Assembly: GCF_963675165.1 (NCBI RefSeq)
Contig: NC_087384.1
Location: 6,965,682-7,029,681, forward strand
Direction: 5' to 3'
Source of the DNA: Halichondria panicea
Taxonomy: Eukaryota; Porifera; Demospongiae; Suberitida; Halichondriidae
Length of the DNA stretch: 64,000 nucleotides
Positions 44,324-58,778 of the stretch are shown here, one piece after another. The notes beneath the pieces were generated by a model. That model worked only from the letters and a program-made list of their open reading frames with translations, searched no databases and was not told the origin of the DNA. A program made the position numbers and the translations under genes. Positions within the stretch are counted from its first letter, which is position 1; each line of letters starts with the position of its first letter.

Positions 44324-46542
44324 ATGGCTGAGAATATCTTCCTGTTCATCCCCAACCTCATAGGTTAGTGTGTGTAGTGTGTGTGTGGTGTGTGTGGTGT
44401 GTGATATGTGCCCCTCGCAGGCTACGCACGAGTGGTGTTGGGGATCATCTCCTTCTACTACATGCCCTTTGACCCCATCAAGGCCTCCATATGCTACCTA
44501 CTCAGTGGACTATTGGATGCATTTGATGGATGGGCAGCACGAAGGTTCAACCAAGGTACTGCATGTAACGTATCATTAGTTCACTAACTTACTCTTGATT
44601 GCAGGTACTAGTTTTGGCGCAGTGTTGGATATGGTTACAGACAGGTAAATACCTCCCTAACCCCTACCCCCCCTACCACATACCCCCCTTACCATACCCC
44701 CCTACCCTACCCTACCCCCTCCTCAGATGTGCCACCACTTGCCTCCTGATGACACTCTGCCTGTTCTACCCCTCCTGGATGCTAGTCTGGCAATGTATAG
44801 TGGCCCTTGATATATCCAGTCATTGGATTCAGATGTACAGTGCCCTAGTGGTGGGGGACACCAGCCATAAAGTCACTGATCTCACAGCCAACCCCATCAT
44901 GAGATATTACTACAAACGAGTGAGTTGCACTGTGTAGTGGTACTACTGGCAGTATAGGAACGTTGAGAGCTTAGAAATGGACTTGTTTAAATCGCTAAAT
45001 TGGCAAATACTTTTATCTCTCAAATGTAAATTTTGCTGATACCATGTGAAAGGTTGTTTTTTAAGCTTTCAGAAAATCATTACATTTTTGTCATTGGATC
45101 AACGGTACGAAAGTTATGGCTATTAAGAAAGTCCATCGATTGAATATGGGGGGGGGGGGGGGGGGGTGTTGCTAAAATTAATTGGCAAATAATTTTATCT
45201 CTCGAATATGAGCTTTGATGGTACCATTTGAAAGGTCTGTTTCTAAGCATTCAGAAAACCAAAAAATTTTGACTTTTGATCCACAGAATTGAAGTTGTGG
45301 CAGCTGAAAGATTCACCATTATTTTCATTAATTAAACGGAGGGGGGGGGGTGTCTTTCAACAGCCATAACTTCAGCACAGTTTATCCAATGTCAAAAATT
45401 TTATAATATTCCGAAAGCTTAGAAAAATACCTTTCAAATGATGTGTTTCAATTCAAAATTTCGTTCGGGCCCTAATTTGTCATTTTTCGGCCTCGGACCA
45501 TGGGCTATAATCCATGGTACGGACTAAATTGGCAAATAATTTTATCTCTCGAATATGAACTTGATGGTACCATTTGAAAGGTCTGTTTCTAAGCATTCAG
45601 AAAACTATAAAATTTTTGACTTTCGATCCACAGAATTTAAGTTGTGGCAGCTGAAAGATTCACCATTTCATTAATTGAACGGAGGGGGGGGTGTGTCTTT
45701 CAACAGCCATAACTTCAGCACAGTTTATCCAATGTCAAAAATTTTATAATATTCCGAAAGCTTAGAAAAATACCTTTCAAATGATGTGTTTCAATTCAAA
45801 ATTTCGTTCGGGCCCTAATTTGTCATTTTTCGGCCTCGGACTGGGCTATAATCCATGGTACAGACTAAATTGGCAAATAATTTTATCTCTTGAATATAAA
45901 CTTTGATGGTACCATTTGAAAGGTCTGTTTCTAAGCTTTCAGAAAACCATAAACTTTTAGACTTTCGATCCACAGAATTTAAGTTGTGGCAGCTGAAAGA
46001 TTCACCATTTCATTAATTAAACGGAGGGTATCGCTAAATTGACAAATACTTTTTATCTCTCAAATATGACACCATTTGAAAGGTATCATAGACATTGTAA
46101 TAACGGTACTGAAGTGATGGCTGTTTAAAGAGTCCCCGAACCATTGAATGGAGGGATGGGTGGGCGGGGGTTCAAGGTTCAACTGTAGGTACTGCATGAT
46201 TATATAGTGGTGAATTCCTGCAGCCTATTCTGTTCACATTCTGTGCGGCTAATGAGCTCTTCTTTGCATCTCTCTACATGCTCTACTTCACACCTGGCCC
46301 CACACGTAAGGCACACACCACACACACCCACACACCCACCACACACACCCACACACACTATCCCACTCTCTACAGTCACTGTGTTCGGCTATGAGGTGGG
46401 GGCGTGGTATCTGGTTGCTATAGTGACGTTCCCCGTGTCATTCCTGAAGCAAGTAGTGTCTGTGGTTCAACTGATTGTGGCCAGTCAGAATATTGGAGTG
46501 TTGGACGCTAACAGCAGGGCCAACAAGGAACACAAGCAATGA
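44324..46542 (+). CDS. CDIPT: Phosphatidylinositol synthase
   Basis: ER membrane enzyme that makes phosphatidylinositol from CDP-diacylglycerol and myo-inositol. Six exons: 44324-44363, 44421-44555, 44605-44644, 44727-44919, 46224-46305, 46376-46542; about 218 aa, the same size as human CDIPT (213). The protein begins MAENIFLFIPNLIGYARVVL. The CDP-alcohol phosphotransferase motif is complete across three exons: DAFDGWAARRFNQGTSFGAVLDMVTDR contains the four conserved Asp residues. SHWIQMYS, DTSHKVTDLTANPIMRYYY and FTFCAANELFF also match. Introns are tiny except intron 4 (1.3 kb), which is filled by palindromic family P elements. Confidence 0.97.
44940..46130. mobile_element. Tandem array of palindromic family P elements
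   Basis: CDIPT intron 4 carries about three to four units, in the opposite orientation to the SLC13 array: spacer G-runs and AATTAAACGGAGGGGG appear instead of C-runs. Units contain CTTTCAACAGCCATAACTTC, CCGAAAGCTTAGAAAAATAC, CGGACCATGGGCTATAATCC and GTTGTGGCAGCTGAAAGATT. Two complete units (about 45352-45660 and 45692-46010) are nearly identical. Non-coding. Confidence 0.85.
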
Positions 46543-46704
46543 ACATTCATTAATTTTAGTATAATTTTTATTATAATTATTTTAGGAATTCTTGTTATAG
46601 CAATCTTCATAATAATCTTCATAATACAAAACTGATGTTGTATAAAGTTTATTGTGAACTGATGTGGACAAAATAGATAATAAAGCTATATAATTATAAA
46701 GTGT

Positions 46705-47325
46705 TCACGGATAGTTCTTTCCTCTGTGTTTGAGTTGGCCCCCATACCAGCCGACAGCCAGTACACTGAGCACCACTGACACTATGAGCACTTGTTGAAT
46801 ATTCTGAGAGATGGTGTATACTTTAGCCCTCTCTCTAGCCTCCGCTGCACTCCTACGAGCTTCTCTCTCTCTTTTTAGTGCCTCCCCATAATGAGCTTGA
46901 TAGAATTCATCAAAATCAAACTTGGCCTTCTGTCCTGCACGTACAGTGGTGTCATGAGGATGTGCTTCTTGTGAGGCTGTGTGTGCGGGGGCGTGTTTGT
47001 GAGGGTGGCCATGATATAAGCCCTTGTCATATCTCTTGCGTAGGTCATGACTGCCCAGTACTGAGTAAGCCTCTGTCAGCTCTGTGAACTTAGTGTGAGC
47101 TTCTTTACTGTTCTTGTTCTTGTCTGGATGATACTCCATGGATCGTTTATAATAGGCCTCCTTGATTTGCTGTTGAGTGGCATTTGGAGTGATCCCCATG
47201 ACACCATACAAGTCCTTGCTCTTGCTCCTAGCCGGAGGGGGAGTAGTGTAGGAGCGCACTAGTGTACAACACTTGAGAGCCTTGGTTTCCTTGAGAGACG
47301 ACACCAAGACTCGGTAAAGAGACAT
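46705..47325 (-). CDS. DNAJC30: DNAJC30-like mitochondrial J protein
   Basis: Single-exon J-domain protein with a C-terminal membrane helix; in mammals DNAJC30 sits in the inner mitochondrial membrane near ATP synthase and complex I. The J domain is DLYGVMGITPNATQQQIKEA to LRKRYDKGL with the HPD motif in MEYHPDKNKN. A His-rich linker, an Arg/Glu-rich coil (EALKREREARRSAAEARERA) and a helix VLIVSVVLSVLAVGWYGG follow. I prefer the start at 47325 (MSLYRVLVSSLKETKALKCC), which gives a presequence-like N-terminus and about 206 aa. The frame stays open to another ATG at 47445. It is convergent with CDIPT and head-to-head with BUD23, as in human. Confidence 0.87.
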   Translation of the reverse strand: MSLYRVLVSSLKETKALKCCTLVRSYTTPPPARSKSKDLYGVMGITPNATQQQIKEAYYKRSMEYHPDKNKNSKEAHTKFTELTEAYSVLGSHDLRKRYDKGLYHGHPHKHAPAHTASQEAHPHDTTVRAGQKAKFDFDEFYQAHYGEALKREREARRSAAEARERAKVYTISQNIQQVLIVSVVLSVLAVGWYGGQLKHRGKNYP

Positions 47326-47468
47326 ACTCACTCTCCCACACTTTCCAAGCAGAGCACATTTATTCTTTTTAATATTCCATCCTTTTATTCGTTGTATTGG
47401 GAGAGAGATAACCATGTGACTTGGGTCAAAGGTCATTCTATGCATGTGGTCAGTCCCGCCCCCTCAAT

Positions 47469-51210
<3,742 letters not shown>

Positions 51211-51461
51211 CTCAACTGTGTGTGTGCATTCAACTAAAGAAGTTACCATTGTGTTCTAATTATGCAAACGTAATTTCTATGTCCAAAAATTATTAAATGG
51301 CTGTGTTCTAATTATGCAAACTTCTATGTAATGTTGAATTGAAAGGTCGTCAATAGAACTAACACATTCCAATTGTATCTGCTCCATTTATCCAACAATT
51401 TTAAAGTAATGTTTGAAGAGCCAAACAAAGCTTGCATCTCCGATCCTCTCTAGCTCTCGCG

Positions 51462-52648
51462 ATGGCTAGACGTACCTCTGTGAAGAGCATTAACGATGTT
51501 AACCTTCCTGCCTACCTCCTCAAGGATATGTCTATGGAGCTACTCAAGACTCTGGACGGTCAGGATGAGGGTACCTTCTACGAGTTCTTCCAGGAGCTAC
51601 AACTGGGGGATGTGAGTGTAGTCAAGTGTGCTAGTCTAGTCACAGCTTGTGTTGTGAGCTATTGTATACAACACCTTCTGTATTAACAATATCATATCCG
51701 CCTTCAGGTGAAGACAGCACGAGGCGAATGTGAGAGACTACAGGATATGAACCGTGAGCTAGCACTACAGAACACGGACAGAGAACCACAGTTCACTCAA
51801 GCCAAGGAAGAGTTGAGATGCCTCGTGACTGAAGCAGAAGAGCTGAAGGCAGACTATGATCAGGGATACAATGAACTCAGTGAGTCTGTGTGCTCTGTAT
51901 GCTGTGTGCTGTGTGCATGTGTGCTGTGTGCATGTGTGCATGTGTGTTGTGATTATTCAGAGTGTGTGTGTTTATGTAGAGAGGCTACAGAGTCGCACTG
52001 TTCATAGTGTGTGTGTTTATGTAGAGAGGCTACAGAGTCGCACTGAGCTGACCACTCTCAGGAAGCAGCTACAGGAAGCCACCAAGACCTCCGAGGACTC
52101 ATCAGAAGTAAGCAACCAATCACTCTCTGTGACTGTGTCTATGATTCCTTTCTTTACAGGATTTTGCTACTGAGTTTGTGAATGGTAAATCTTCTCTAAC
52201 AGTTGATGAGTTTGTAGAGTCACTAGTGAAGCAACGCTCAGAGTACTGGTTGAGGAAAGTGAAGCTCAGCAAGTTTGATGAGTTGAGTAAGAACAGACGT
52301 CCTGTGCCAGTCCCTAGGACACGACGACCTCCTGAAGCCACACCCCCTATGTCATCACTACAGTCTGTGGGGTCTCCTGGTAGGATATCAGAGGGAACCA
52401 CCAACTCTCTGCCCCCCTATCCCATGGCTCCTCGTGGCATGCCCTCTCAACAACCATTCCCAGCAGCAGCCTATCCTGGATATCAACAGGGAGGCTATCG
52501 CCCTCCAGTGGCCCAGGGCTACCCCCCTCCAGTGGCACCAGGCTACCCACGACCTGGCTATCCTCCTGTACGACCCACTACTGGTTACTCCCAAGCCCCT
52601 CCACCAAGGCCATCTTCATACAACCAATACAGACAACATAGATACTAG
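51462..52648 (+). CDS. VPS37: ESCRT-I subunit VPS37
   Basis: Subunit of ESCRT-I, which sorts ubiquitinated cargo into multivesicular endosomes. Exons are 51462-51611, 51708-51879, 52025-52107 and 52160-52648; about 297 aa. The Mod(r) domain is a long coiled-coil (ECERLQDMNRELALQNTDRE, LKADYDQGYNELKRLQSRTE) and a C-terminal helical part DFATEFVNGKSSLTVDEFVE, SEYWLRKVKLSKFDEL, which parallels VPS37B/C (MAEKFLDGELPLDSFI, MRRVKIEKLQEM). The tail is rich in Pro, Tyr and Gly with GYxPPVAxGYPxP repeats, like the Pro-rich tails of VPS37B-D. Exon 3 is preceded by a partial in-frame duplicate of its start. It lies directly downstream of BUD23. Confidence 0.87.
51962..52045 (+). repeat. Duplicated acceptor and start of VPS37 exon 3
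   Basis: The segment GTGTGTTTATGTAG|AGAGGCTACAGAGTCGCACT occurs at 51962-52000 and again at 52008-52045. Both contain the acceptor TATGTAG. Reading from the upstream acceptor stays in frame through the spacer into the real exon. Confidence 0.9.
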
Positions 52649-52877
52649 TTCTTGTGTATGTGCGTGTGTGTTAGCATTGTCATATGCTTGTGCTGTATTT
52701 GGTCTTGTGTACACTAATTATGTTTGCACACGTTCTTGTTATTTGATAAAGTGGGCGTGGTACTAAACTCTGATCATGTGAACAAAATTAATATCCATGG
52801 TTACTAACTACATGTTTGCCATGGTTACAAACAAATTAATAATCTTAAGATGGGCATTAAATAGAATAAACGCAATT

Positions 52878-55800
52878 ATGGCTACACAAGAAGACGTTCC
52901 TGCTGACAGAGCTATCAAAGAGAGCTCCTCCAGTGATGTACATAAGAGGGAAGAGTGTAAGGATGCCCCTCTTTCCAACCATCCCTTGGTAAGGTGGTTA
53001 TAGTACACACTGATGTCATATGATGCATCCCCGGCCCTCATTCCTGTAGTCATTATGCTGGTCCTATGGCTTCAACTCCTCTCTCCCAGTCCACAATGTG
53101 TCCGAGGGAACACGGAAGGTGAGTGTGTATGGGTGTGTGTGTGTGTGGGGTGTGTGACTCTAGTGTGTGTGTGGCCTCTCTTCATACCACCCACTCACTC
53201 ACAGATGGTGTTCTATGTGAGCAGTCATGTTGGAGTGCTATTGGACATATCTGACAATACACAGATGCTACTACAAGGCCACGCCCACTCTATAGTAGCC
53301 ACGGCCGTGAGTGGAAACAAGCGATGGATAGTCACTGCTGATATTGGGCCCAACAGCACTCTCATTGTGTGGGACTCCTACACAGGGTAAGCCCACTGCC
53401 TGTCTGTCTGTGTATACTTGCTGTCTGTCACAGTGTTCCAGTGTGTACACTATTTGATGGACTGGGTGAGGGCACTACTTCAGTGGCTCTATCAGAGGAT
53501 GCCAAGTACCTGGCCACTCTGTCTGCAGATACTCCTCAGGTAGACACACACATGTACTAGCTAGTCTGACTCTTGTGCCTGTATAGGTGGTGTGTGTGTG
53601 GGACTGGAGCAGTGGGTGTGAGGGTCCCCTCTGTACTACCAGCCTCAGTGTAGACTCTGGTCCTCAGGATCACCTTGTCTTCCATCCCTCTGACAATCAG
53701 CAACTTGTGAGCAACAGTGAGGACAGTGTAGTGTTCTATACCTGGGTGAGTGCTCTCATTACATAGCTAGTGTGTTGACTATGATACACACACTGTAGGC
53801 TGGTGACAAGATGAGAGCTACCTCTACACTAGTATCAGACAAGGTACCCACTAGCTAGGTAGTTGCCTGGATTCCTTCTATACTGTCCCTCCAGGACTTC
53901 AATAAATCCACTGGTGAGTTGACCCAGTCTGTGTTCATCCCTGGCACTGATAGAGGGATCACTGGCACCTCTGAGGGCTGTGCTGTAGTGTGGGGGCCTA
54001 GACCTAACCAGGAAGGTGAGTAAACTCCACTCTGTGTGTGTGTGTGTGTGTGTGTACCTCCGCCCACTCTGTGTGTGTGTGTGTTTGTGTGTTGTGTGTT
54101 GTGTGCCTCTGCCCACTCTCTCTCTCTCTTAGGCTGTGGTAGGAGACCAGAAAAACTAATGAAACTCCTCGACTGTCCTGTTACCGTGGTGACCACTGTC
54201 AACAGGTACACACACCCTCACACCTTACACACTGTGTTATCCGCCCACTCCCTCGCAGCTTTGTAGTGACTGGTGATGTATCTGGTAGGATCAAGTTCTT
54301 TGACTCGTCCCTCAAGTTGCTCCACTGGTATGACAGCAGTGAGCAGTATGGACATCTTGTGTCCATCTCATTCGCCCATCAGCCGCCCAAACTCTCTGAC
54401 AAGTAACTATTGTCTGTATTAATGTGATGATATACATGTACTGTATCCACACAGCCACCAGTATCCTGGTGATGCCACTATGAGTGGAGGGCCATTCCTT
54501 GTCCCTGACTTCAGCACCAGCTCTAGCACAGCCACCATCACACACACCACTGCCAATGGATCACTCATACAGGTACAGACATGTAAGCTAATGAATTTGA
54601 TAATGATATAATTATATACAAGGACAATTTTCTTTTGATGCAAGTGCACTGCAAGTCTGCAATCTGTATTATGACAGAATAGGTGTGGCTTAGTGGTTAG
54701 GGTGGCGGCTTAGTAGATTAGGTGATAGATAAGGTGTGGGTTCGATTCCCTCTTGGGGGGACTTTTCTTATAATAATTCATCATACTCCTTCTCAAGTAC
54801 ATAATCAAGTTGGGGCGTTTCCATTGCAGTCAGTACTGGATGAGCATGCAGACTGTGTGAGTGCCCTCTCGACCCATCCCTCTCTACCTAGACTAGCAGT
54901 GGCTAGTACTAAACTAAAGCTCTGGGACTACACTACACGCCAAGTGGTGGCAGCAAGGCACTTCAAGGAGGGTGTGGAAATACAGTGTATCACCTTTGAC
55001 CCTAGTGGTGACATCATTGGTGAGTTGTGTACACTGTATGCGTGTGTGTGCTAATTGTTGCTTGTGTACGTGTGTAGGTGTTGGGTTCAGTGATGGCGGT
55101 GTGGTTCTGTTGGATGCTCTCACATTGCACAGTCTGCAGACTGATCCTTGGCACTACTCTCGAGACTGTGTCTCTTTCATCACGTTCTCTCATGACTCTA
55201 CCTACCTTGCTACTGCCGTGAGTGTGTCTGTGTGTGTAGGTAGCATTCCTCTGATTGCCCCAGTTGCACAAGTATTAGTGTATCTCTCCCAGGATGCTGA
55301 CTGCTGTGTGAGTGTGTACGTGTGTGGAGAGGGAGGGAGGTGGTCCTTCCTGGCCAAGCATCGCTCACATCACAAGCCCATTGTCGGCCTACTGTTTGGG
55401 GTTCAATTAGACTCCACCCTCCCCAGGCTGCTCTCACTGGGCCAGGACAGACACATTGTAAGTGGCTCCAATACTACACTGTACACTGTACTAGTATGGA
55501 CCCTACCCTGTGTGTGTGCAGGTGGAGTATGACCTGGCTGGCAGTAGTCAAGATGACCTCATTATACACTCCATAGAGAGAGTAGAGCAAAGTGCCACAC
55601 CCACTTCCCTTATATGGTACCCTCCTCTCGTTAAGGAATCATTCATCCTACTCTCCAATGATGAGGTATATATACCTCACCCGCCCACTCAGTTATATAC
55701 CCTATACCTACATGTATCATAGATAGAACAGTAAGAGGGATTGGAAACGACCGGGCCGCCCTGTGTAAAAGGTTGAAACACTCCGCGTTATATTTCGCGC

Positions 55801-56868
55801 TCGCAAATATTTTCGTGGTTGATCGTTTTGTGTTGTATTTCAACTGTTTCTAGCTCTCCTATCCACTAGCGATCACTCAGGGGCTGGGAGGTACTCTAGA
55901 GAAGTAAGTTTATACCACTGACAAGCTCTGAGTCCGTTGTCTTTACTCTGTTTCCAATTTTTGTTGAGTTAAGCTTGAATTACTCTATGTAAACTTTTCT
56001 CTTTCCCTGCTGTGAAGTCAAAACAGCAAAGTACATTGCTTGACTTGTTATTATGTATCTAAGTGCTATATAGAATGGCTTCATGCTATGGATAAGCTGT
56101 ACTGTTCATAAACGTTTGCAGTATAGTCCTTCAAACTGCTTTAGTATACTTTCAGTATAAATTTAGACACACCACGGGCCTTGACTTCCCACGACTTCAT
56201 AGTAAGGGCTACTCCTTCTTTTATAGCATTTATTTGTTTAGTGATAGTGGCTGCGTGGCTCAGTCGACTTTTTAGAGCTAGATTCTCTTTACTTTTTAGA
56301 AAAATCAACATTAAAAGTGATCAATTTCACTGTTTCTATGTACAGCACATTGTAGAGCAGTCAAGACAGGTAATGAGCATGCTGACTATAAAAATAATCC
56401 TTTGTAGTTTTAGCCACACCCTATAACGCGGAGTGTTTCACGCAAACATTTTCGTTTCCAATCCCTCCTACTGTTCTATCTATGCATGTATATAGTACAA
56501 GCTGAAGCTGTTCAACTCCACCACTAAGATGTGTCGGCAGACGCTACTGGGGCCTGCCTTTGAAACACCCATCACAAGGTAATTAGCTAGTACCCATACG
56601 TTAGTCTCCCCCCACACCGTATAGACAGTGTGTTAGTCTCCCCCCCCACACCGTGTAGACAGCTGCTGCTCCCTGGAATGGTAGTGAGGGGCTCTGAAGG
56701 AGAAGAGGTTCGCAGGTACCTAGCCTACACCACTCAAGACAAGGTGGGCCTCCTACTACTACCACACGATGGAAACCCACACAACACCTCTTGCCTGCTG
56801 GCCCACTCTGGGAACGTGAGTACCCCTCTGTGTGTGTGGTAGGGGACTAGCCTCCTTGTAGTGAGTAC

Positions 56869-56949
<81 letters not shown>

Positions 56950-57946
56950 TAGGGGACTAGCCTCCTTGTAGTGAGTACCCTGTGTGTGTGTGTGTGTGTG
57001 TGTAGTAGGGGACTAGCCTCCTTGTAGTGAGTACCCTGTGTGTGTGTGTGTGTGTGTGGTAGGGGACTAGCCTCGATTCTTGTAGGTGACTGATTTAACT
57101 AGCTCTCATGATGGCTCCTACTTGTTCACTGCTGGAGGGCATGACCACACTGTGCACATGTGGACAGTTAACACGGGGTAAGAGGATACATGCTTTAATT
57201 GCCTTCATTTGTACTCCCCCTCCTCTGTAGAGCCCTGGAGGCTCTCTCCCAGCTGGGAGGAGCTGGTCTAGAACCATTCTACTCCCTCCTAGAGGGGGGG
57301 AGGGAGGGAGGGTTCTTCAAAGAGCTGGAGGAATTCTTCTATTATGCTCAAATAAGAAGGTACATGTATGTTAATTATTATAATTATAATAGACTATTGT
57401 GTGCAGTCAGAGTGTTGAGACTACTGGTGAGAGGGAAGTGTCATGTACAGTGCCAGTGGAGCAACTACCTGACATCATGAGAGCTGTGGGTTATTATCCT
57501 TCAGAAGAACAGGTGAGACTAGCAATCCTGTGCCTGTGTGTACTGTGTGCCTGTGTGTACTGTGTGCCTGTGTGTACTGTGTGCCTGTGTGTACTGTGTG
57601 CCTGTGTGCCTGGGTGTACTGTGTGTACTGTGTGCCTGTGTGTACTGTGTACAGATTGAGAACATGGTGAATGAAGTCAAGTTTAGTAATTATGTCTCCT
57701 CCAAAGTCTTCAAGACTCAGATTGACCTTGGAGACACTCTGAAACGTAAGTAATCCCCCTCCCTCCCACACACACACACCGCCCACTCACCCGCCCCCAC
57801 CACACACACACAGTGTACATTAATCATCGCCCTGCCTTTGGGTTGTCCCCTGGTCAGTTTCTGGAAGCCTTCAAAGCTCTGGGTCAAAGGTCAGGGGGGG
57901 AGTGCACTGTGGACAGGACTAAGTTATTGGAGCTGCTACAAGAGAA

Positions 57947-57987
<41 letters not shown>

Positions 57988-58228
57988 TGGGTGTGTGTGT
58001 GTGTGTGTGTGTGTGTGTAGGTGTTCACCATTGTATGTACACATGTGCACAGGAGAGCATCTCACAGAGACTGAGTTGGTGGAGTATCTGATGACCTTAT
58101 TAGGAGCTACTAGCAACCCTGAGGTAGAGGGTGCCTTCACAGCAGAGCCTGGGGATGTACTGGCAGAGATACCAAACACACTGACAGCCACACTGTTTGC
58201 GGAGGAACTATTAGGACTAGCTACCTAA
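52878..58228 (+). CDS. CFAP251: Cilia- and flagella-associated protein 251 (WDR66)
   Basis: WD40 axonemal protein of the calmodulin/spoke-associated complex at the base of radial spoke 3 in motile cilia. Twenty-two exons: 52878-52988, 53050-53118, 53205-53386, 53434-53539, 53587-53745, 53799-53843, 53895-54015, 54133-54205, 54259-54402, 54455-54572, 54830-55019, 55078-55217, 55293-55457, 55522-55665, 56496-56578, 56659-56815, 57086-57177, 57231-57359, 57407-57512, 57655-57745, 57814-57948, 58053-58228. After a short N-terminus comes [16 protein letters not shown], the family start of the propeller, then repeated WD units ([40 protein letters not shown]). [19 protein letters not shown] matches human WDR66. 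The C-terminal EF-hand-like part has [19 protein letters not shown]. The acidic N-terminal extension of mammals is short here. Introns 14 and 16 are unusual. Confidence 0.92.
54680..54818 (+). mobile_element. tRNA-derived SINE, second copy
   Basis: A-box-like TGGCTTAGTGGTTAGGGTGG (about 54686) and B-box GGGTTCGATTCCC (about 54738), followed by TCTTGGGGGGACTTTTCTTA and AAGTACATAATCAAGTTGGG. It matches the minus-strand copy near 37470-37550. It ends about 12 bp before the acceptor of CFAP251 exon 11, so it now supplies most of the 3' end of that intron. Confidence 0.75.
55722..56480. mobile_element. TA-flanked DNA transposon, non-autonomous, about 759 bp
   Basis: Ends are inverted repeats: GATAGAACAGTAAGAGGGAT with TGGAAACGA at the left, and the complement of GATAGAACAGTAGGAGGGAT with TGGAAACGA at the right. 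A second inverted block GAAACACTCCGCGTTATA follows inside both ends. A TA dinucleotide flanks each side (55720-55721, 56481-56482), as expected for a TA target duplication. No transposase is visible. It sits in CFAP251 intron 14. An exon-like piece lies inside at 55854-55904. Confidence 0.87.
56816..57085 (+). repeat. CFAP251 intron 16: four tandem intron units
   Basis: Units start at 56816, 56861, 56971 and 57027. Each begins GTGAGTACCC, continues with a TG run of variable length, and ends GTAGGGGACTAGCCTC...TTGTAG. Each unit therefore has its own donor-like start and acceptor-like end. Confidence 0.92.
57532..57652. repeat. 15-bp minisatellite ending at a splice acceptor
   Basis: Units of TGTGTACTGTGTGCC in CFAP251 intron 19. 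The last unit becomes GTGTACTGTGTACAG, which is the acceptor of exon 20. Confidence 0.85.
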
Positions 58229-58377
58229 CTACCCAACACAGTGTGTGTGTGTGTTCACCATTAATTACATTATTATTATTATTGTACCTATAACGTCTTC
58301 AGCATAATTAATTTTCAACAAAAATAATTTGATTTGCAAAAGTCAGTTTGTTAATAAGATGATCTTTACCAACCAGC

Positions 58378-58746
58378 ATGGCACAGTATGTATCTACTAA
58401 CAAGAGTAGTGTTGAGACCTACTAGTCTAGTGTGCCGTGGTTGCAGTAGAAGTGTTCACAGCTCCAGTAGCAGGGACCAGTACTTCAGGTGAGTGTACTA
58501 GCCAGCCCTCACTGCACTCTCCTGTCACTAGCAGACTACTGGAGATTGGCAAGTTAGAGTCCCCTCAGCCCTCGGGCTATTATCCTGCTGCACAGTTCTT
58601 CCTGCATCGTGTGTTTGGTTATCGTGGAGTGGTCTTATTCCCGTGGACTGCTAACGTATATGATAGAGACATCAGTAGAACCACTGAGAGGTGTGTGTGT
58701 GTGTGTGTGTGTGTGGGTGTGTGTGTGTGTGTGTGTGGGTGGGTGG

Positions 58747-58778
<32 letters not shown>

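Noticed and set aside
55854-55904. An additional CFAP251 exon
   Set aside because: The exons on either side join directly in the human protein, and the piece lies inside a transposon.
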